Part shown: positions 45,300 to 58,313 of the stretch, in pieces
Position numbering within the stretch: position 1 is the stretch's first letter
Layout: each line of letters begins with the position of its first letter
Assembly: GCF_036320965.1 (NCBI RefSeq)
Contig: NC_092235.1
Span: 26,201,476 to 26,265,475 of the forward strand
DNA length: 64,000 bases
Source: Panulirus ornatus
Lineage: Eukaryota > Arthropoda > Malacostraca > Decapoda > Palinuridae
Direction of reading: 5' to 3'
Position numbers and translations under genes: made by a program
The notes under the pieces: generated by a model
Database searches by the model: none
The model's input: the letters and a program-made list of their open reading frames with translations, nothing else
What the model was told of the DNA's origin: nothing

Positions 45300-45900
45300 G
45301 ACGGCTCGTTGACCGCGGTCAAAGAGCGGGGACACAGAAGGCTCGTTGAACGTCTCTGGTATATAACGGGATCTCCCGCACTCGCTCGTTTAACAGCACT
45401 AGAGGTGCAGTCGTGTCTCGTTTAACCGTACTATGGCTCGTTTTACAGACTTTAGGGGTGCAGTCTAGTTCGTTTAACCGTACTGTGGGCCGTTGAACAG
45501 CACTCTATACAGTCCAGTGCCGGCTCGTTTAACTGCACTGCCTCGTTTTGAACGCACTCCAGTCCAACGCACTTTACCAGCAGCTGACGCACCTTAGCTC
45601 CAACAGACTCTAACGGCGTCGACCTGGCCTGACTAACGCACTCTTAGAACCGTTTAGAGCAAGGTTCGTTGGAACGCACTCTGGCTCCTGCCTCAGTCGT
45701 TGTAGGCTTGTGTTACCGCACTCGTTCGCAACAGACTCTTCTGTAGGCCACTGTATCCTGTATAACACACTCAGGCTTCTTCATATATCGTCTATACCGC
45801 ACTCAAAGTCCCTTTTATATATATATATTATATAACTTACACTGTGTTCCTCATATATATATATATAACGCACTCTTTAAGTTCTTTATATTCCTGTTAG
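45300..45900 (-). repeat. Degenerate GTTAAACGAGCC and GAGTGCGTT motif field upstream of exon 1
   Basis: The sequence immediately 5' of the start codon holds about nine copies of GGCTCGTTTAAC (plus strand) between 45302 and 45545. These grade into about nine copies of AACGCACTC or ACCGCACTC up to 45870. The nearest copy is about 10 bp upstream of the ATG. The field may cover the 5' UTR or promoter, or an intron if exon 1 has an upstream partner. No TATA box or initiator could be assigned. Confidence 0.6.
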
Positions 45901-45981
45901 ACACACTTCATATATATATATATATATATTTTTCCTTGTACTTTACTCGCACTGTTTTAAGTTTTCCTGTTGTATCCTGCC

Positions 45982-46012
<31 letters not shown>
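45836..46012. repeat. Short (TA)n and (GT)n tracts
   Basis: Several (TA)5-9 stretches lie in 45816-45930, and a (GT)14 tract spans about 45984-46012. Confidence 0.85.
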
Positions 46013-46013
<1 letters not shown>

Positions 46014-46019
46014 CTGTTC

Positions 46020-47170
46020 TCTCTGTATCCTGTTAACAGTGGCTGTTTTGTTCCTTGATGTATCCTGCCGGCGCTGCTCTAGGCCTTGGATATATATAGA
46101 TATTATCCTGCCTGACACCTGGACTCCTTTGATATCCTGTCAATAGATGTGCGTATAGGATTATATCCTGCCACCCGAACTACATATACTCTCTGTGGTA
46201 TATCCTGCCACACGCACGATATACTAACATATTATGTTCTGTGTGTCCATGATATATCATGCCAGTCCATAGTGTACATCCTGTCATTATGAAATAGGAT
46301 ACCCCCCTCCCCCCAGAGATATCCTGATATCCTGCCTGATAAGCGGTATCGTACCATAGTACCTCCAGAGATGTCCTGCCATAGTACCCCCAGAGATAAC
46401 ATGTTATCCTGCCTGTTAGACGTTATGTTATCATGTTAACCCCAGAGATAACATGTTATCCTGCCTGTTAGATGGTATCCTATCATGTCATCCCCAGAGA
46501 TAACATGTTATCCTGCCTGTTAGATGGTATCCTATCCTGTCATCCCCAGAGATATCATGTTATCCTGCCGACTGTGAACTGGGTCCTTCCCTCTGTTATC
46601 AGGATGATATAACATGATAACAACCCTGTTATCTGTTATCTTTTTTCCTCCCACTTTACAGTGTTGACCTTGATGCGTGTAACATGTTGAATATATCCTG
46701 CCCACGTTGTGTTAATGTATGTGTGTCTTATGTTAACTGTATCCTGCCACACCTTCGACTGTATCCTGGCACACCTTGACTGTATCCACTCACACTTTAA
46801 CACCATTTGCCATATTCTCGCTGTACCTTGGTATGCCTTAACTGTATCCTGCCACAATATGGCTGTATCCTACCACATAGCTGTATCCTATCCCATGATT
46901 GTGTCCTACAACATAACTGTATTCTGTAACGTAGCTGTATCCCGCCACAACATAACTGCCTCCTACTACATACCAGTAACCGTGCCACTACATGGCTGTA
47001 TCCAGCCACACCGTAGCTGTATCCTGCCACAACATAGCAGCATCCTTCCACAATACAGCTGTATCTTACCAGGAACCACAGCTGTACCTCACCACATAAC
47101 GGCACCCGTCCTCGACGTAGCTGTACCTGGCCACAACATAGCTGTATCCTACCCTGCCACATGGCTGTAA
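46020..47170. repeat. Degenerate TATCCTGCCACA array
   Basis: About 45 diverged copies of a TGTATCCTGCCACA-like core spaced 20-40 bp apart. The left half has blocks with CCCCAGAGATAACATGTTATCCTG; the right half carries ACATAGCTG. On the minus strand the core reads TGTGGCAGGATACA. No coding signal was seen. Confidence 0.8.
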
Positions 47171-47435
47171 CCTGCCGAACCAGTACATTTCCTGTCGTGC
47201 GCCTCCATTACGCACGGCCTCTCCTGCGATATATTGTGTGTGGTGCCTTACTTGACACACCCCCCACCCCCCTTCACTGTAGCGTTGTACCCGCGTCACT
47301 CCGTCGTGACGCCTGTAACAAGTCACACCGTATCGGCTGTAACACAAGGTAACATTGGTGTAGAGGACCGGATGGTGATTGGGGGGGAGGTGTGTGAGTA
47401 AACCCTCTGTGCACCATCTGTGTCCCCTTCTGCAG

Positions 47436-47516
47436 ACGGCCCACCACCACCTGACGGCGGGAAGGGCGCCAGCTGACGGCGTAGTCATCGAAATGCGTAA
47501 TTTGAATGAGAAGATG
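47436..47516 (+). CDS. Candidate internal exon, product unknown
   Basis: A pyrimidine-rich CCCCTTCTGCAG acceptor precedes 81 bp with no stop, and the segment ends AAGATG|GTGAGC. It reads TAHHHLTAGRAPADG, then VVIEMRNLNEKM, with both ends phase 0. Composition differs from the surrounding repeats. I do not recognise the peptide. It lies about 2.1 kb upstream of the CBFbeta start codon on the opposite strand, so it could belong to a divergent neighbour. It could equally be a chance GT-AG pair, because no partner exon was found. Confidence 0.3.
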
Positions 47517-47856
47517 GTGAGCGGGTGGGTCGCTGCACGCACTTGTGAGTGGGGGGAAGATGGGAGGCGTCTCTCACTTCTGCACCGATCACTGGATAAC
47601 ACCCAACTGACCACCTGCCGATCCGGAGCCTCCATTGATCAGGCCACGCCCCCTCGTAATTGCCGTGCGTGATTGGCGGGCGAGAGGTCCCCGGAGGCGG
47701 GTTATGGGCGGGGCGAGTGGCATCGGGGTAGAGGGTCGAGGGAGGAGCCTTGAATGTGATTGGTTTAGGGGGAGGTCGATGGGTGGAGTCGGGGGCGGGG
47801 CTATTCCAACGCACACATCCCCGCGCATGTAAACACAAGTGTTGGAGGACGTGTAC

Positions 47857-47975
47857 ACACACACACACACACACACGTATCGACTCTTCCAGAAACATGA
47901 TTCTCGAGTGTTGGGATTCGAACCCTGGACACCCACTCCCTCCCCACACCCGATACACCACGTCTCCTCAACGCC
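47857..47975 (-). mobile_element. tRNA-like SINE fragment
   Basis: The minus strand has GGTGTATCGGGTGTGGGG, then GGGTTCGAATCCCAA (B box), then a short body ending beside (CA)n at 47857-47878. It is probably a SINE; no acceptor stem is evident. Confidence 0.4.
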
Positions 47976-48009
47976 TTATAACACCACTACGGTCGTCACG
48001 TTTGATGTA

Positions 48010-49035
48010 GTCACACTGGTAACTGTCACACCGTCACACACCGACTGTCACATCCATGTATCACCACCAACTGTGTCCATGTGTCACCACCACCTGAGGG
48101 TCCATGTTTCATCACCATCACCACCTGTTTGTACTTATGTCACCATCACCACCTGAGTGTCCATGTGTCACCACCTGGGTGTCCATATATCACCACCAGC
48201 TGAGTGTCCATGTGTCATTACCATCACCATCTGAGTGTCCATGTGTCATCACCACCTGAGTGTCCATGTGTCATTACCATCACCATCTGAGTGTCCATGT
48301 ATTACCACCATCATCACCTGAGTGTCCATGTGTCATCACCACCTGAGTGTCCATGTGTCATTACCATCTGAGTGTCCATGTGTCATCACCATCACCTGAG
48401 TGATCATGTGTCACCACCATCATCACCTGAGTATCCATGTATCACCACCATTCCCACGTGAGTACACATGTATCACCATCATTCCCACGTGAGTGTCCAT
48501 GTATCACCACCATTCCCACGTGAGTACACATGTATCACCACCATTCCCACGTGAGTACACATGTATCACCACCATTCCCACGTGAGTACACATGTATCAC
48601 CACCATTCCCACGTGAGTACACATGTATCACCACCATTCCCACGTGAGTACACATGTATCACCACCATTCCCACGTGAGTACACGTGTATCACCACCATT
48701 CCCACGTGAGTACACATGTATCACCACCATTCCCACGTGAGTACACATGTATCACCACCATTCCCACGTGAGTACACGTGTATCACCACCATTCCCACGT
48801 GAGTACACATGTATCACCACCATTCCCACGTGAGTACACATGTAATCACCACCATTCCCACGTGAGTACACGTGTATCACCACCATTCCCACGTGAGTAC
48901 ACATGTATCACCACCATTCCCACGTGAGTACACATGTATCACCACCATTCCCACGTGAGTACACATGTATCACCACCATTCCCACGTGAGTACACATGTA
49001 TCACCACCATTCCCACGTGAGTGTGGTTGGTGTAT
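48010..49035 (+). repeat. 30-bp ATCACCACCATTCCCACGTG array
   Basis: The older left half (48050-48450) has units with ACCATCACCTGAGTGTCCAT. The homogeneous right half has about 20 units of ATCACCACCATTCCCACGTG plus AGTACACATGT. Every right-half unit contains the E-box CACGTG overlapping GTGAGT. Confidence 0.92.
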
Positions 49036-49249
49036 GTGTCACCACCACACTGGTGGTCGTGGTACCACACTTCCGCCTCACTGTTCACATCCATCATCCC
49101 GTCGCCCGTTTTTTTTTTTTCACACCCGCCCGTTTTCAATGACGTCAGTAAGTCACGTGATCGATGACGAAAAAAAAAATGTTTATTCATGGTTTACGGT
49201 CGTGTTGTGTTGACAGTGTTGGGTGTACGTGGTGGTGTTACCGGTGTGC

Positions 49250-49500
49250 CCTACACACGTACACCTCAGACATACATACACATGCACCGCAAACACACGT
49301 ACACACTTGCACAAACATACATACATACATATACACCATAAACATACATACATACACATACACTTTTGTGTATACATTGTTTTTTCTCATGTCTGTTCTC
49401 TCACAAGACGATCTTTCAGACACGTGTGTGTGTGTGTGTTTTGTTCTCGTGAACACCCAGGGAACTGGAGAACAAACTACACACACACACACACACACAA
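49250..49500. repeat. CATACA/CACACA-rich patch and short (GT)/(CA) tracts
   Basis: Imperfect (CATA)n and (CA)n at 49255-49365, (GT)8 at 49425-49440 and (CA)10 at 49479-49498. Confidence 0.85.
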
Positions 49501-50339
49501 CGTCAACGGAAGCAGATGTTATACTTGTGGGAGAACATGATTGGAACTGATGTTCACAGATGTTGGTAGTGACCGGGGAGGGAGCTACAGTTTGGATCAG
49601 AAAATGAAGAACATCAGGTGTTGTGGGGTCTGTTCAGACAGCTGTTCACAAGGAGAAAGATGTTTTGGGTAGCGTTTATAAGGGAGAGACGGTGGTAGAC
49701 GGAGAGACGGGAATAGTCGGTGGTAGACGGAAAGACACGGACGTAGACGGGAAAAAAAAAGACGCTTTTTAGACGAATGAAAAAAAAAAAAAAAACGTAG
49801 ACGAATGAATTGATTCGTGACAGTTTCACTTTCTAACTAGGAGGACATTGTCAGAAGAAATGACGTGATGATGGTTAACGGGAAGATGTTTTCTGTGTCG
49901 TGTGGTAAAAGCTATGTTTCAGGGCACAGTGGTGGTGGACGACGTGCCACCTGCAACATGGCCAAGATGGCCATTTAGACGAGCCATTTATAAAGGCCGT
50001 GTAAATGCCTGACCCAGAGGCCATATGGCCCATTCATACTCAAGAGGTGGCCATCAACACTACAGACCCGCCACTTGAGATGATGTTTGAGTCATCAGAT
50101 AAAGGAAGGGAGGAGGTTGGTGCGCACGGGGGTTGGAGAGAGCTGAGGTTCAGACTGTCTGGTTAAGCCTAATACAGAGGAAGGATATGAGCTGAGTCAC
50201 AGGTTAATATTACCGTAGACTCATGAGGGAAAAAAGGAAATATATATAAGGTTTCCTGGAAAGTATGTGAGTGGGGTGTGGAGTTATTTTCGTGAATCAG
50301 AAACTATTTAAAAAAGAAACAGAAAACGTGTCAGACCTA

Positions 50340-50470
50340 ACCATGTAAGTGAAGAGTGGCTGGCGTTCCCAGGGGTATAGCCGTAGGTCCCACGGGGTTT
50401 CTGATCGATGTTGATGACTTGCTGAAAAAAAGGATTCGACCCATATGTGGACGCGCCATAAGACGGTTGA
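50340..50470 (+). pseudogene. Second decayed CR1-like RT fragment
   Basis: Positions 50362-50430 read GVPRGIAVGPTGFLIDVDDL, then LKK. This matches the GVPQGSVLGPLLFLIYINDL block of CR1/Jockey-clade reverse transcriptases. Flanking frames are broken and neither the upstream nor downstream blocks can be followed with confidence. Confidence 0.6.
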
Positions 50471-51162
50471 AGGATTACACATGAGAGGCGTTCAATTACA
50501 CATGAGAGGCGTTCAATTATGTCATCGGCTGTTGTAAGGCTAAGCCAGACTTGGGTGTTCTCGATGGCAATGAACCCCGGGATGTGGAAAGCTGTGATGA
50601 TAGTGTAGAGAAAGACAGAATTTCCCCGCAGGGAAGGAATGACGGAAGACTTTCAGTACAGACGGGACCCGCTGGGCGGGTTGATACTGTGATGAAGGAT
50701 GTATGAATTGGAAGGACGAGTGTACGTCAGTGGACGACCATGTTCATCATGAGATACGATGACCTGCATATATCATACATAATGTAGCGTTGTGATACGT
50801 CTGTATGATTACCGCACTCGAGGCTGGGGCGGGAAAATAAATTACCGTACCTGGTGTAGATGATGTGGTGCGTCAGCAGACATGGACGTGACTGGTGTGT
50901 TGAGGCAGACGACGCTGGACGTCTGGGATGTCCAGGTAGACATCAGCTGGGGAGGAGGAGGGATGGCTGGGGGACGCGAGCTGGAGGAGAGGAGGACAGA
51001 GTAAGGGAGAGGAGGACAGAGTGAGGAAGTACCTGGCTACTACTGCTGCTGCTGCTGGTGGTGGAATGAAGTGATGGAAGGAGTGAGAACAGATGGGAGT
51101 CGGTGGTGGGACTGGAGACACTGGGATATGTAGACCCGCGAGGGTAGATCTCCATCCCAGGA

Positions 51163-51165
<3 letters not shown>
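50471..51165. other. Non-coding sequence
   Basis: No gene recognised. The left part may be further decayed LINE sequence. Confidence 0.4.
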
Positions 51166-51219
<54 letters not shown>

Positions 51220-51262
51220 GGACGTACGCTAGGCATTGCTTCGTACTATTTGTGCCTTATTG

Positions 51263-51321
<59 letters not shown>
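51166..51321. repeat. (CA)26 and (TC)30 tracts
   Basis: (CA) 51166-51218 and (TC) 51262-51321. Confidence 0.95.
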
Positions 51322-51324
<3 letters not shown>

Positions 51325-51608
51325 CGGTGGCGGCAGGCGTCCCCCCCCCCTGGTGACAGAGGGACGCACCCGGTGATGGATGACGTAATCGGTCACACCA
51401 TTTTTAACTTTAATTGAGGCGAGTCACCGCCGAGCCAGGCCCACCACCACAATGGTACTGCTACCCACCCACTACCATCACCACCATCACCATCACGCCC
51501 CCACCATCACCACACCCCTCTCCCACATCTCCCCTTCCACTGATCCCTGATTCGTGTGGTCTCCCCTCACCCTTTGCCCTATCATTAATTAGCCTTACCC
51601 TTTCTCTC

Positions 51609-51720
<112 letters not shown>

Positions 51721-52049
51721 TATAACGACAGACACACAGCTTAATCTTTATTGCGACATACACACACGACAGAAGAAACAAACTCCTCTGCTCTGGTCAC
51801 GAAGCTTGAACGACAAGGAAAAAATAGAATGAACACAGAGAAGAGGAACAAGGCTCATTCCCTCCATCAGAAATCAACATTATGAAGACAAGACTGACAG
51901 AACGAAATTATCTTTCCTTCAAAGCTCAAGACTCTGAGGACATGGAAACAGAAGTTTTCATGATACTGCGACAGTGTAACTTGCGACAGTTTCTCCAGTT
52001 TAAACTTCAGACAGCAACGTTATAAAGTGAGGGATGATGTGATGCAAAC

Positions 52050-52345
52050 CCAAGCAAACGTTTTCATCAGTGGAGTTATAGAACATTTGTTATAGCAAAC
52101 GTTTTCAGCAGTGGAGTTATAGAACATTTGTTATAGCAAACGTTTTCAGCAATGGAGTTATAGAACATTTGTTATAGCAAACGTTTTCAGCAGTAGAGTT
52201 ATAGAACATTTGTTATAGCAAACGTTTTCAGCAATGGAGTTATAGAACATTTGTTATAGCAAACGTTTTCAGCAGTAGAGTTATAGAACATTAATTATAT
52301 CAAACGTTTTCAGCAGTAGAGTTATAGAACATTAATTATAGAGAT
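52050..52345 (+). repeat. 41-bp minisatellite
   Basis: About seven units of CAAACGTTTTCAGCAGTGGA plus GTTATAGAACATTTGTTATAG. The last two units drift to TTAATTATA. Confidence 0.9.
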
Positions 52346-52499
52346 GTTCTAATGATAATAATATATTAATTATCTGTGAATAATGCTGTTCAGGAATAAG
52401 AGTATAACATGCACATTTATTTTCTTTCTCTTCAGATTACAGGCAATGATATACCAACCTCAGGGTATTCAACGGCTCAAATTTGGTCAGAACGTATTT

Positions 52500-53530
52500 T
52501 CCATTCATCCTTTCCTATAGAATTTCTGTGTTAGTATACTGTCCCTGTGCTGTTGTGCCGGAGGGGGTTGGTGGATGGTGAGGAGGAGCAATCTCCTTTA
52601 CTATCCTGTCTCTCCCTCTGTATGTTATGAGGAAAGTAAGATACTATTACTGTCCTCCAACAGATAACCTGGTCATAGACCATCAGGTCTTGTGTTATCT
52701 GTCCTTCCCATGTACTGTCCTCCAGCAGATAACCTGGTCATAGACCATCAGGTCTTGTGTTATCTGTCCTTCCCATGTACTGTCCTCCAGCAGATAACCT
52801 GGTCATAGACCATCAGGTCTTGTGTTATCTGTCCTTCCCATATACTGTCTTCCAGCAGATAACCTGGTCATAGACCATCAGGTCTTGTGTTATCTGTGCT
52901 TCCCATGTACTGTCCTCCAGCAGATAACCTGGTCATAGACCATCTGGTCTTGTGTTATCTGTCCTTCCCATGTACTGTCCTCCAGCAGATAACCTGGTCA
53001 TAGACCATCAGGTCTTGTGTTATCTGTCCTTTCCATATACTGTCCTCCAGCAGATAACCTGGTCATAGACCATCAGGTCTTGTGTTATCTGTGCTTCCCA
53101 TGTACTGTCCTCCAGCAGATAACCTGGTCATAGACCATCAGGTCTTGTGTTATCTGTCCTTTCCATATACTGTCCTCCAGCAGATAACCTGGTCATAGAC
53201 CATCAGGTCTTGTGTTATCTGTGCTTCCCATGTACTGTCCTCCAACAGATAACCTGGTCATAGACCATCAGGTCTTGTGTTATCTGTGCTTCCCATGTAC
53301 TGTACTCCAGCGGATAGCCTGGTCATAGACCATCAGGTCTTGTGTTGTCTGTGCTTCCCATGTACTGTCCTCCAACAGATAAACTGGTCACAGACCATCA
53401 GGTCTTGTGTTATCTGTCCTTCCCATGTACTGTCCTCCAGCAGATAACCTGGTCACAGACCATCAGGTCTTGTGTTATCTGTCCTTCCCATGTACTGTCC
53501 TCCAGCAGATAACCTGGTCATAGACCATCA
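52500..53530 (+). repeat. 65-bp array with internal palindrome, about 13.5 units
   Basis: Units repeat at 65 bp from 52651. Each carries an imperfect hairpin AGATAACCTGGTCATAGACC ... GGTCTTGTGTTATCT. Units are over 95% alike by eye. The left flank (52500-52650) is the dispersed element also seen at 21875. Confidence 0.9.
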
Positions 53531-54792
53531 TGAGAGGGGAGGGGAAAGTGAGTTGAAGTATGTAGAGTGGAAGCGTCGGTGTAAAATTATGAAACATTAT
53601 GACAAAGAATCTACCAGGTGGAAACCTTAATTGGCAAACCCCAGTAAACAGGAAACCCCACTGATTGTAAATAAACTGTGACGCAGAATCTGTACCAGAT
53701 GAAGTGAATAAACCAGTGGCATGGAACCATAGGAACCAGCACCCGCATTAAACCCAGAGGCACAGAGCCAAAGAAATCACCACCAGCAATAACAGACCTC
53801 TAGCACAAGTTTGAATATAGTTGATATGAAACCGAACTTGACGTATCTATGTCTGAAGTTGTGTAAGAGTTAATTTGTTGAAGTACTGGTCATGGTTTTG
53901 TGGTGGGTGGGGAAGATGGTAGGCTGGGCAAGCAGCTATCTCAGGATAGGTGGTCTTTTAAGAGGTAGTATCTATGATCTTATATATTGGGAGGTCTTTG
54001 GGGTTTGAATGATGGTCGTGGATAAGATCCGGTTTGAAATAACGAAGGAATAGATCTGTCTATCAGTCATATATTAATTCCATCCCATCCCTTTAGCCTC
54101 CATCGTCTTCCATCGCAGTAGATGGCAAGGTAACGTTAGTGGAGTGGAAGAATACTTTAGTCACCCATCTACCATCTTCCGTTATCTGTGGTCACACGAA
54201 AGAAAATAAAGGGCAGACTATAATAAATGTTCGCGCAACTTGCAACCAATTAATTTGCTTCTTTTATAATACGTTACAGTCAAAGACTAGCTGTAAATAT
54301 CATAGAGCTATGTTATTCTTGCGATAAATATTGATTATTCTTCAGACTAATCACTGTTAAATTACATTTACATTACAGTCAGGTCATAACGGTACAGTTC
54401 TTAGACGAGAGAAATTAATGGTCACTTGGAGTCTTTCCTTAATTATCATGGAGCTATTTGGGTTTCCTGTGAACTGAAGGTTTTTATCCTGTTGAAGCTC
54501 TGTTCTGGTAGAGATTTCATTTAAAACTTTATTCGAGATCAAGTTTCCCCAATAAGCTTTGATGTCCGTTGGCTTTTTCGTTGGAGTTTGTAATCTAGAG
54601 GTTTTCATTATAGCGAGGCTTTATTTGTTGTATACAGCGTTGAATATTTTTTGTCAGAAATAAACTTACTTCACATTATGTGGCGCAGCGACTCAGTTTG
54701 TAGGATTTGACTTATTCGTAATAAAGTCACCCAATTTCGCTCGCATATACCAAACATATATATATGTATATACATAGATTACCTACACACAT

Positions 54793-54796
<4 letters not shown>
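53531..54796. other. AT-rich unique sequence
   Basis: No gene or repeat recognised. Confidence 0.5.

Positions 54797-54870
<74 letters not shown>
54797..54870. repeat. (TA)29(TG)8
   Basis: Compound tract. Confidence 0.95.
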
Positions 54871-54871
<1 letters not shown>

Positions 54872-55499
54872 AAGAGTTTATGTTCAATGATTTGGATTAT
54901 TATCTTAGTTTTATACTCGATGGACAAGTTACATTTGTTACCCTTCAATAGTTTTCTCTCATATGATTTTTAAAGAAAACGTAAATTATCACGGGTAAAC
55001 TATCATATATACCTTGGCTCTCATCTTAATCAATACTTACGAGGTATTTTCCTGTTAAAATGAAATGCAAGGGTACAGTTCTTCAATGTAAGTATCATTC
55101 TTTTTATTAGGAATTATAACGGATTATTATATAACTGAATTATCAAAATGTTAGATTCATGTGGGTATCTGTCCCCTAGCGTGACCTACTGTGAGGTACA
55201 TTTCTTGTGGCCAGGCCTGACCTGGTGACCTGTTCTCTCTGTTCGTAAGGATGTTTTTGAATAAGATGACGAGGCAGGATTGATCCAATCAGCTAAATGA
55301 TTCCGTAAGCAAAGCGGTCAGAATTTGAGAAAGATTTGAGTCCTGATTTGATACATTAAAGAAAATATGAAAATATGAAATAGTTGTTGTTACAGCAGCA
55401 GTGGTTCTGTATCCGGTGGGGAGAAAGTTATGTAACCAGGATATACGGATGCTTGGCGACCCTGAGTGAGCTGTTTGGTGGTGTGAGATGATACGACGA
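54871..55499. other. AT-rich unique sequence
   Basis: Nothing recognised. Confidence 0.5.
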
Positions 55500-55665
55500 C
55501 TCGCAGGCAATTACTTTACGACCCTTGGGTATGAAACGTGACTTTTGACCACCTGACCTTTAAGAGCCAAGTCGAAGTCCATGACATCATACCCAAGGGT
55601 CGTACCGTCGTACTGTCGTGCTCTGTGGTCGTACCGTCGTGCTCTGTGGTCGTACCGTCGTGTTT
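55500..55665. mobile_element. Foldback element, locus 11
   Basis: A partial left unit (ACGACCCTTGGGTATG), a centre with CACCTGACCTTTAAGAG and GACATCATACCC, and three right units. Confidence 0.7.
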
Positions 55666-56530
<865 letters not shown>

Positions 56531-56684
56531 GTATGTATATACGTGCATACGTGGTTATGTGGTCGAGGGTGGGTGGGATTGTGTTGTGCTCAAATTAGAT
56601 GTAGTGCTTGGGTCTCCTGTGGAGTGCTGGGGTGGTTGTGGGGGGGGGGGGTTATGAAGAGGTGTTATTTGAGGTAGCATTGGC

Positions 56685-57130
56685 TCCACTACATGTTGTT
56701 ATTGTCCTTCAGCAGATAACCAGGTCATAGACCATCAGGTCTTCTGTTATCTGCCCTTCCCATGTACTGTCCTCCAGCAGATAACTTGGTCATAGACCAT
56801 CAGGTCTTCTGTTATCTGTCCTTCCCATGTATTGTCCTCCAGCAGATAACCTGTTCATAGACCATCAGTTCTTCTGTTATCTGTGTTTCCAACGTACTGT
56901 CCTCCAGCAGATAACCTGGTCATAGACCATCTGGTCTTCTGTTATCTGAACTTCCCATGTACTGTCCTCCTACAGATAACCTGGTCATAGACCGTCAGGT
57001 CTTCTGTTATCTGTCCTTCCCATGTACTGTCCTCCAGCAGATGACCTGGTCATAGACCATCAGGTCTTCTGTTGTCTGTGCTTCCCATGTACTGTCCTTC
57101 AGCAGTTAACTTCATCATAGACCATCATCA
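56685..57130 (+). repeat. Second 65-bp palindromic array, about 7 units
   Basis: Same unit as at 52651 but with GGTCTTCTGTTATCT replacing GGTCTTGTGTTATCT in nearly all copies. It is a separately homogenised array. Confidence 0.88.
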
Positions 57131-57614
57131 CTCCACTTAACCCCCATCTTACTAGACTGATGCGAGATAAGGATGTACCCTGCAGATCCTTCACTTTATG
57201 TGATCCCTTAAGGTAAGTGGTATGTTCCAGGTTGTACAATCATCAGTAAGGACGATAATCATCACTTGAGTAGTTCGCTTGTCATGTTCAATTGGCTCCT
57301 TTGTAACAGTTTATAAAGCTGTGTACGTCGTTTAGTTTGGGATCCACGTTAGGTATATGATGTGTTAAGATCTACGTTTAGAAATTCTATTGAGACATAT
57401 GATGATGTATGTATATGGTAATGTATGATGATATCCATGATTATGTATGATGATATACATGATGTAAAACAGACCCAGACACTCTGAGGTCTGAACCACC
57501 GGTGTGATGAGGTTGTTAGACAGCACATCCAGCAATTGTGTGTAACTACCGTCTTCAGTTTGTGGTCGTTTGGGCTGTAGGGAGGAGGGTAGTCGGTGTG
57601 CCTTGTTCAAGACG

Positions 57615-57712
57615 CGCAGAGGGTCGTCCTATCGTGCACGGGGGTCGTTCCGTCGTACCCGAGGGTCGTTCCGTCGTGCACACAAGGGTCGTTCTGTCGT
57701 GCTCAAGCGTTT
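57615..57712. mobile_element. Foldback element, locus 12 (right arm)
   Basis: Four right-arm units in a GGGTCGTTCCGTCGTGCACA variant. No centre. Confidence 0.65.
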
Positions 57713-57899
57713 AATCAAGTTCCATTCCCAAGATCAGAATAAGATTGCCACGTACACAATGGTGTTGACACGTAAATACAGTAAGAACATAACTTTTCAA
57801 GACGTGGAGGTTGAAGTGGCTGTTAAGTAAGAACCTCTACTTTTATAAGTAGCCGGCTATTAGGTGGTGCAAGATAAAGTCAAGTGGTGTACAAGGAGC

Positions 57900-58100
57900 C
57901 TGGTGCTACTTGCGAGATAAAGCAGGCCAGAGTAGGGAAGAAAATGGGGTCAGGACAGGACCGAGGCTTGCAAGGTATAAGGGTTGGACGGGAGACAGGG
58001 ATAAAGAAAATGGGGTGTGGGTGAGAGGAGAAGAGGGTGGACAATGTGGAGATAATGAAAATGGGGTGAGGGAAGGAGGGGATAAGAAGGGGTTAGTAAA
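57900..58100 (+). repeat. Degenerate GATAAAGAAAATGGGGTG repeat
   Basis: Three to four loose units of about 45-60 bp with AAAATGGGGT cores. (GT)15 follows at 58283-58312. Confidence 0.6.
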
Positions 58101-58280
58101 GGAGTGTACAGGAAGTACAAAATGGGACGTCGATGGGTTAGGAATGGTGTGTTGGGTGGTGGAGGCCAGTGACCCGGAAGTCGACGCCAGGTAGGTAGAC
58201 GCGCTTGGGGTGAGGGAGAGAGAGGGGACCAGGTCACCATATCCCTGACCCTTGACCTCTGTCCTCTGGCTTAATGAGGA

Positions 58281-58312
<32 letters not shown>

Positions 58313-58313
<1 letters not shown>

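Noticed and set aside
52651..53530. Regular palindromic repeats resembling a CRISPR array
   Set aside because: Units are contiguous with no unique spacers, and the genome is eukaryotic.
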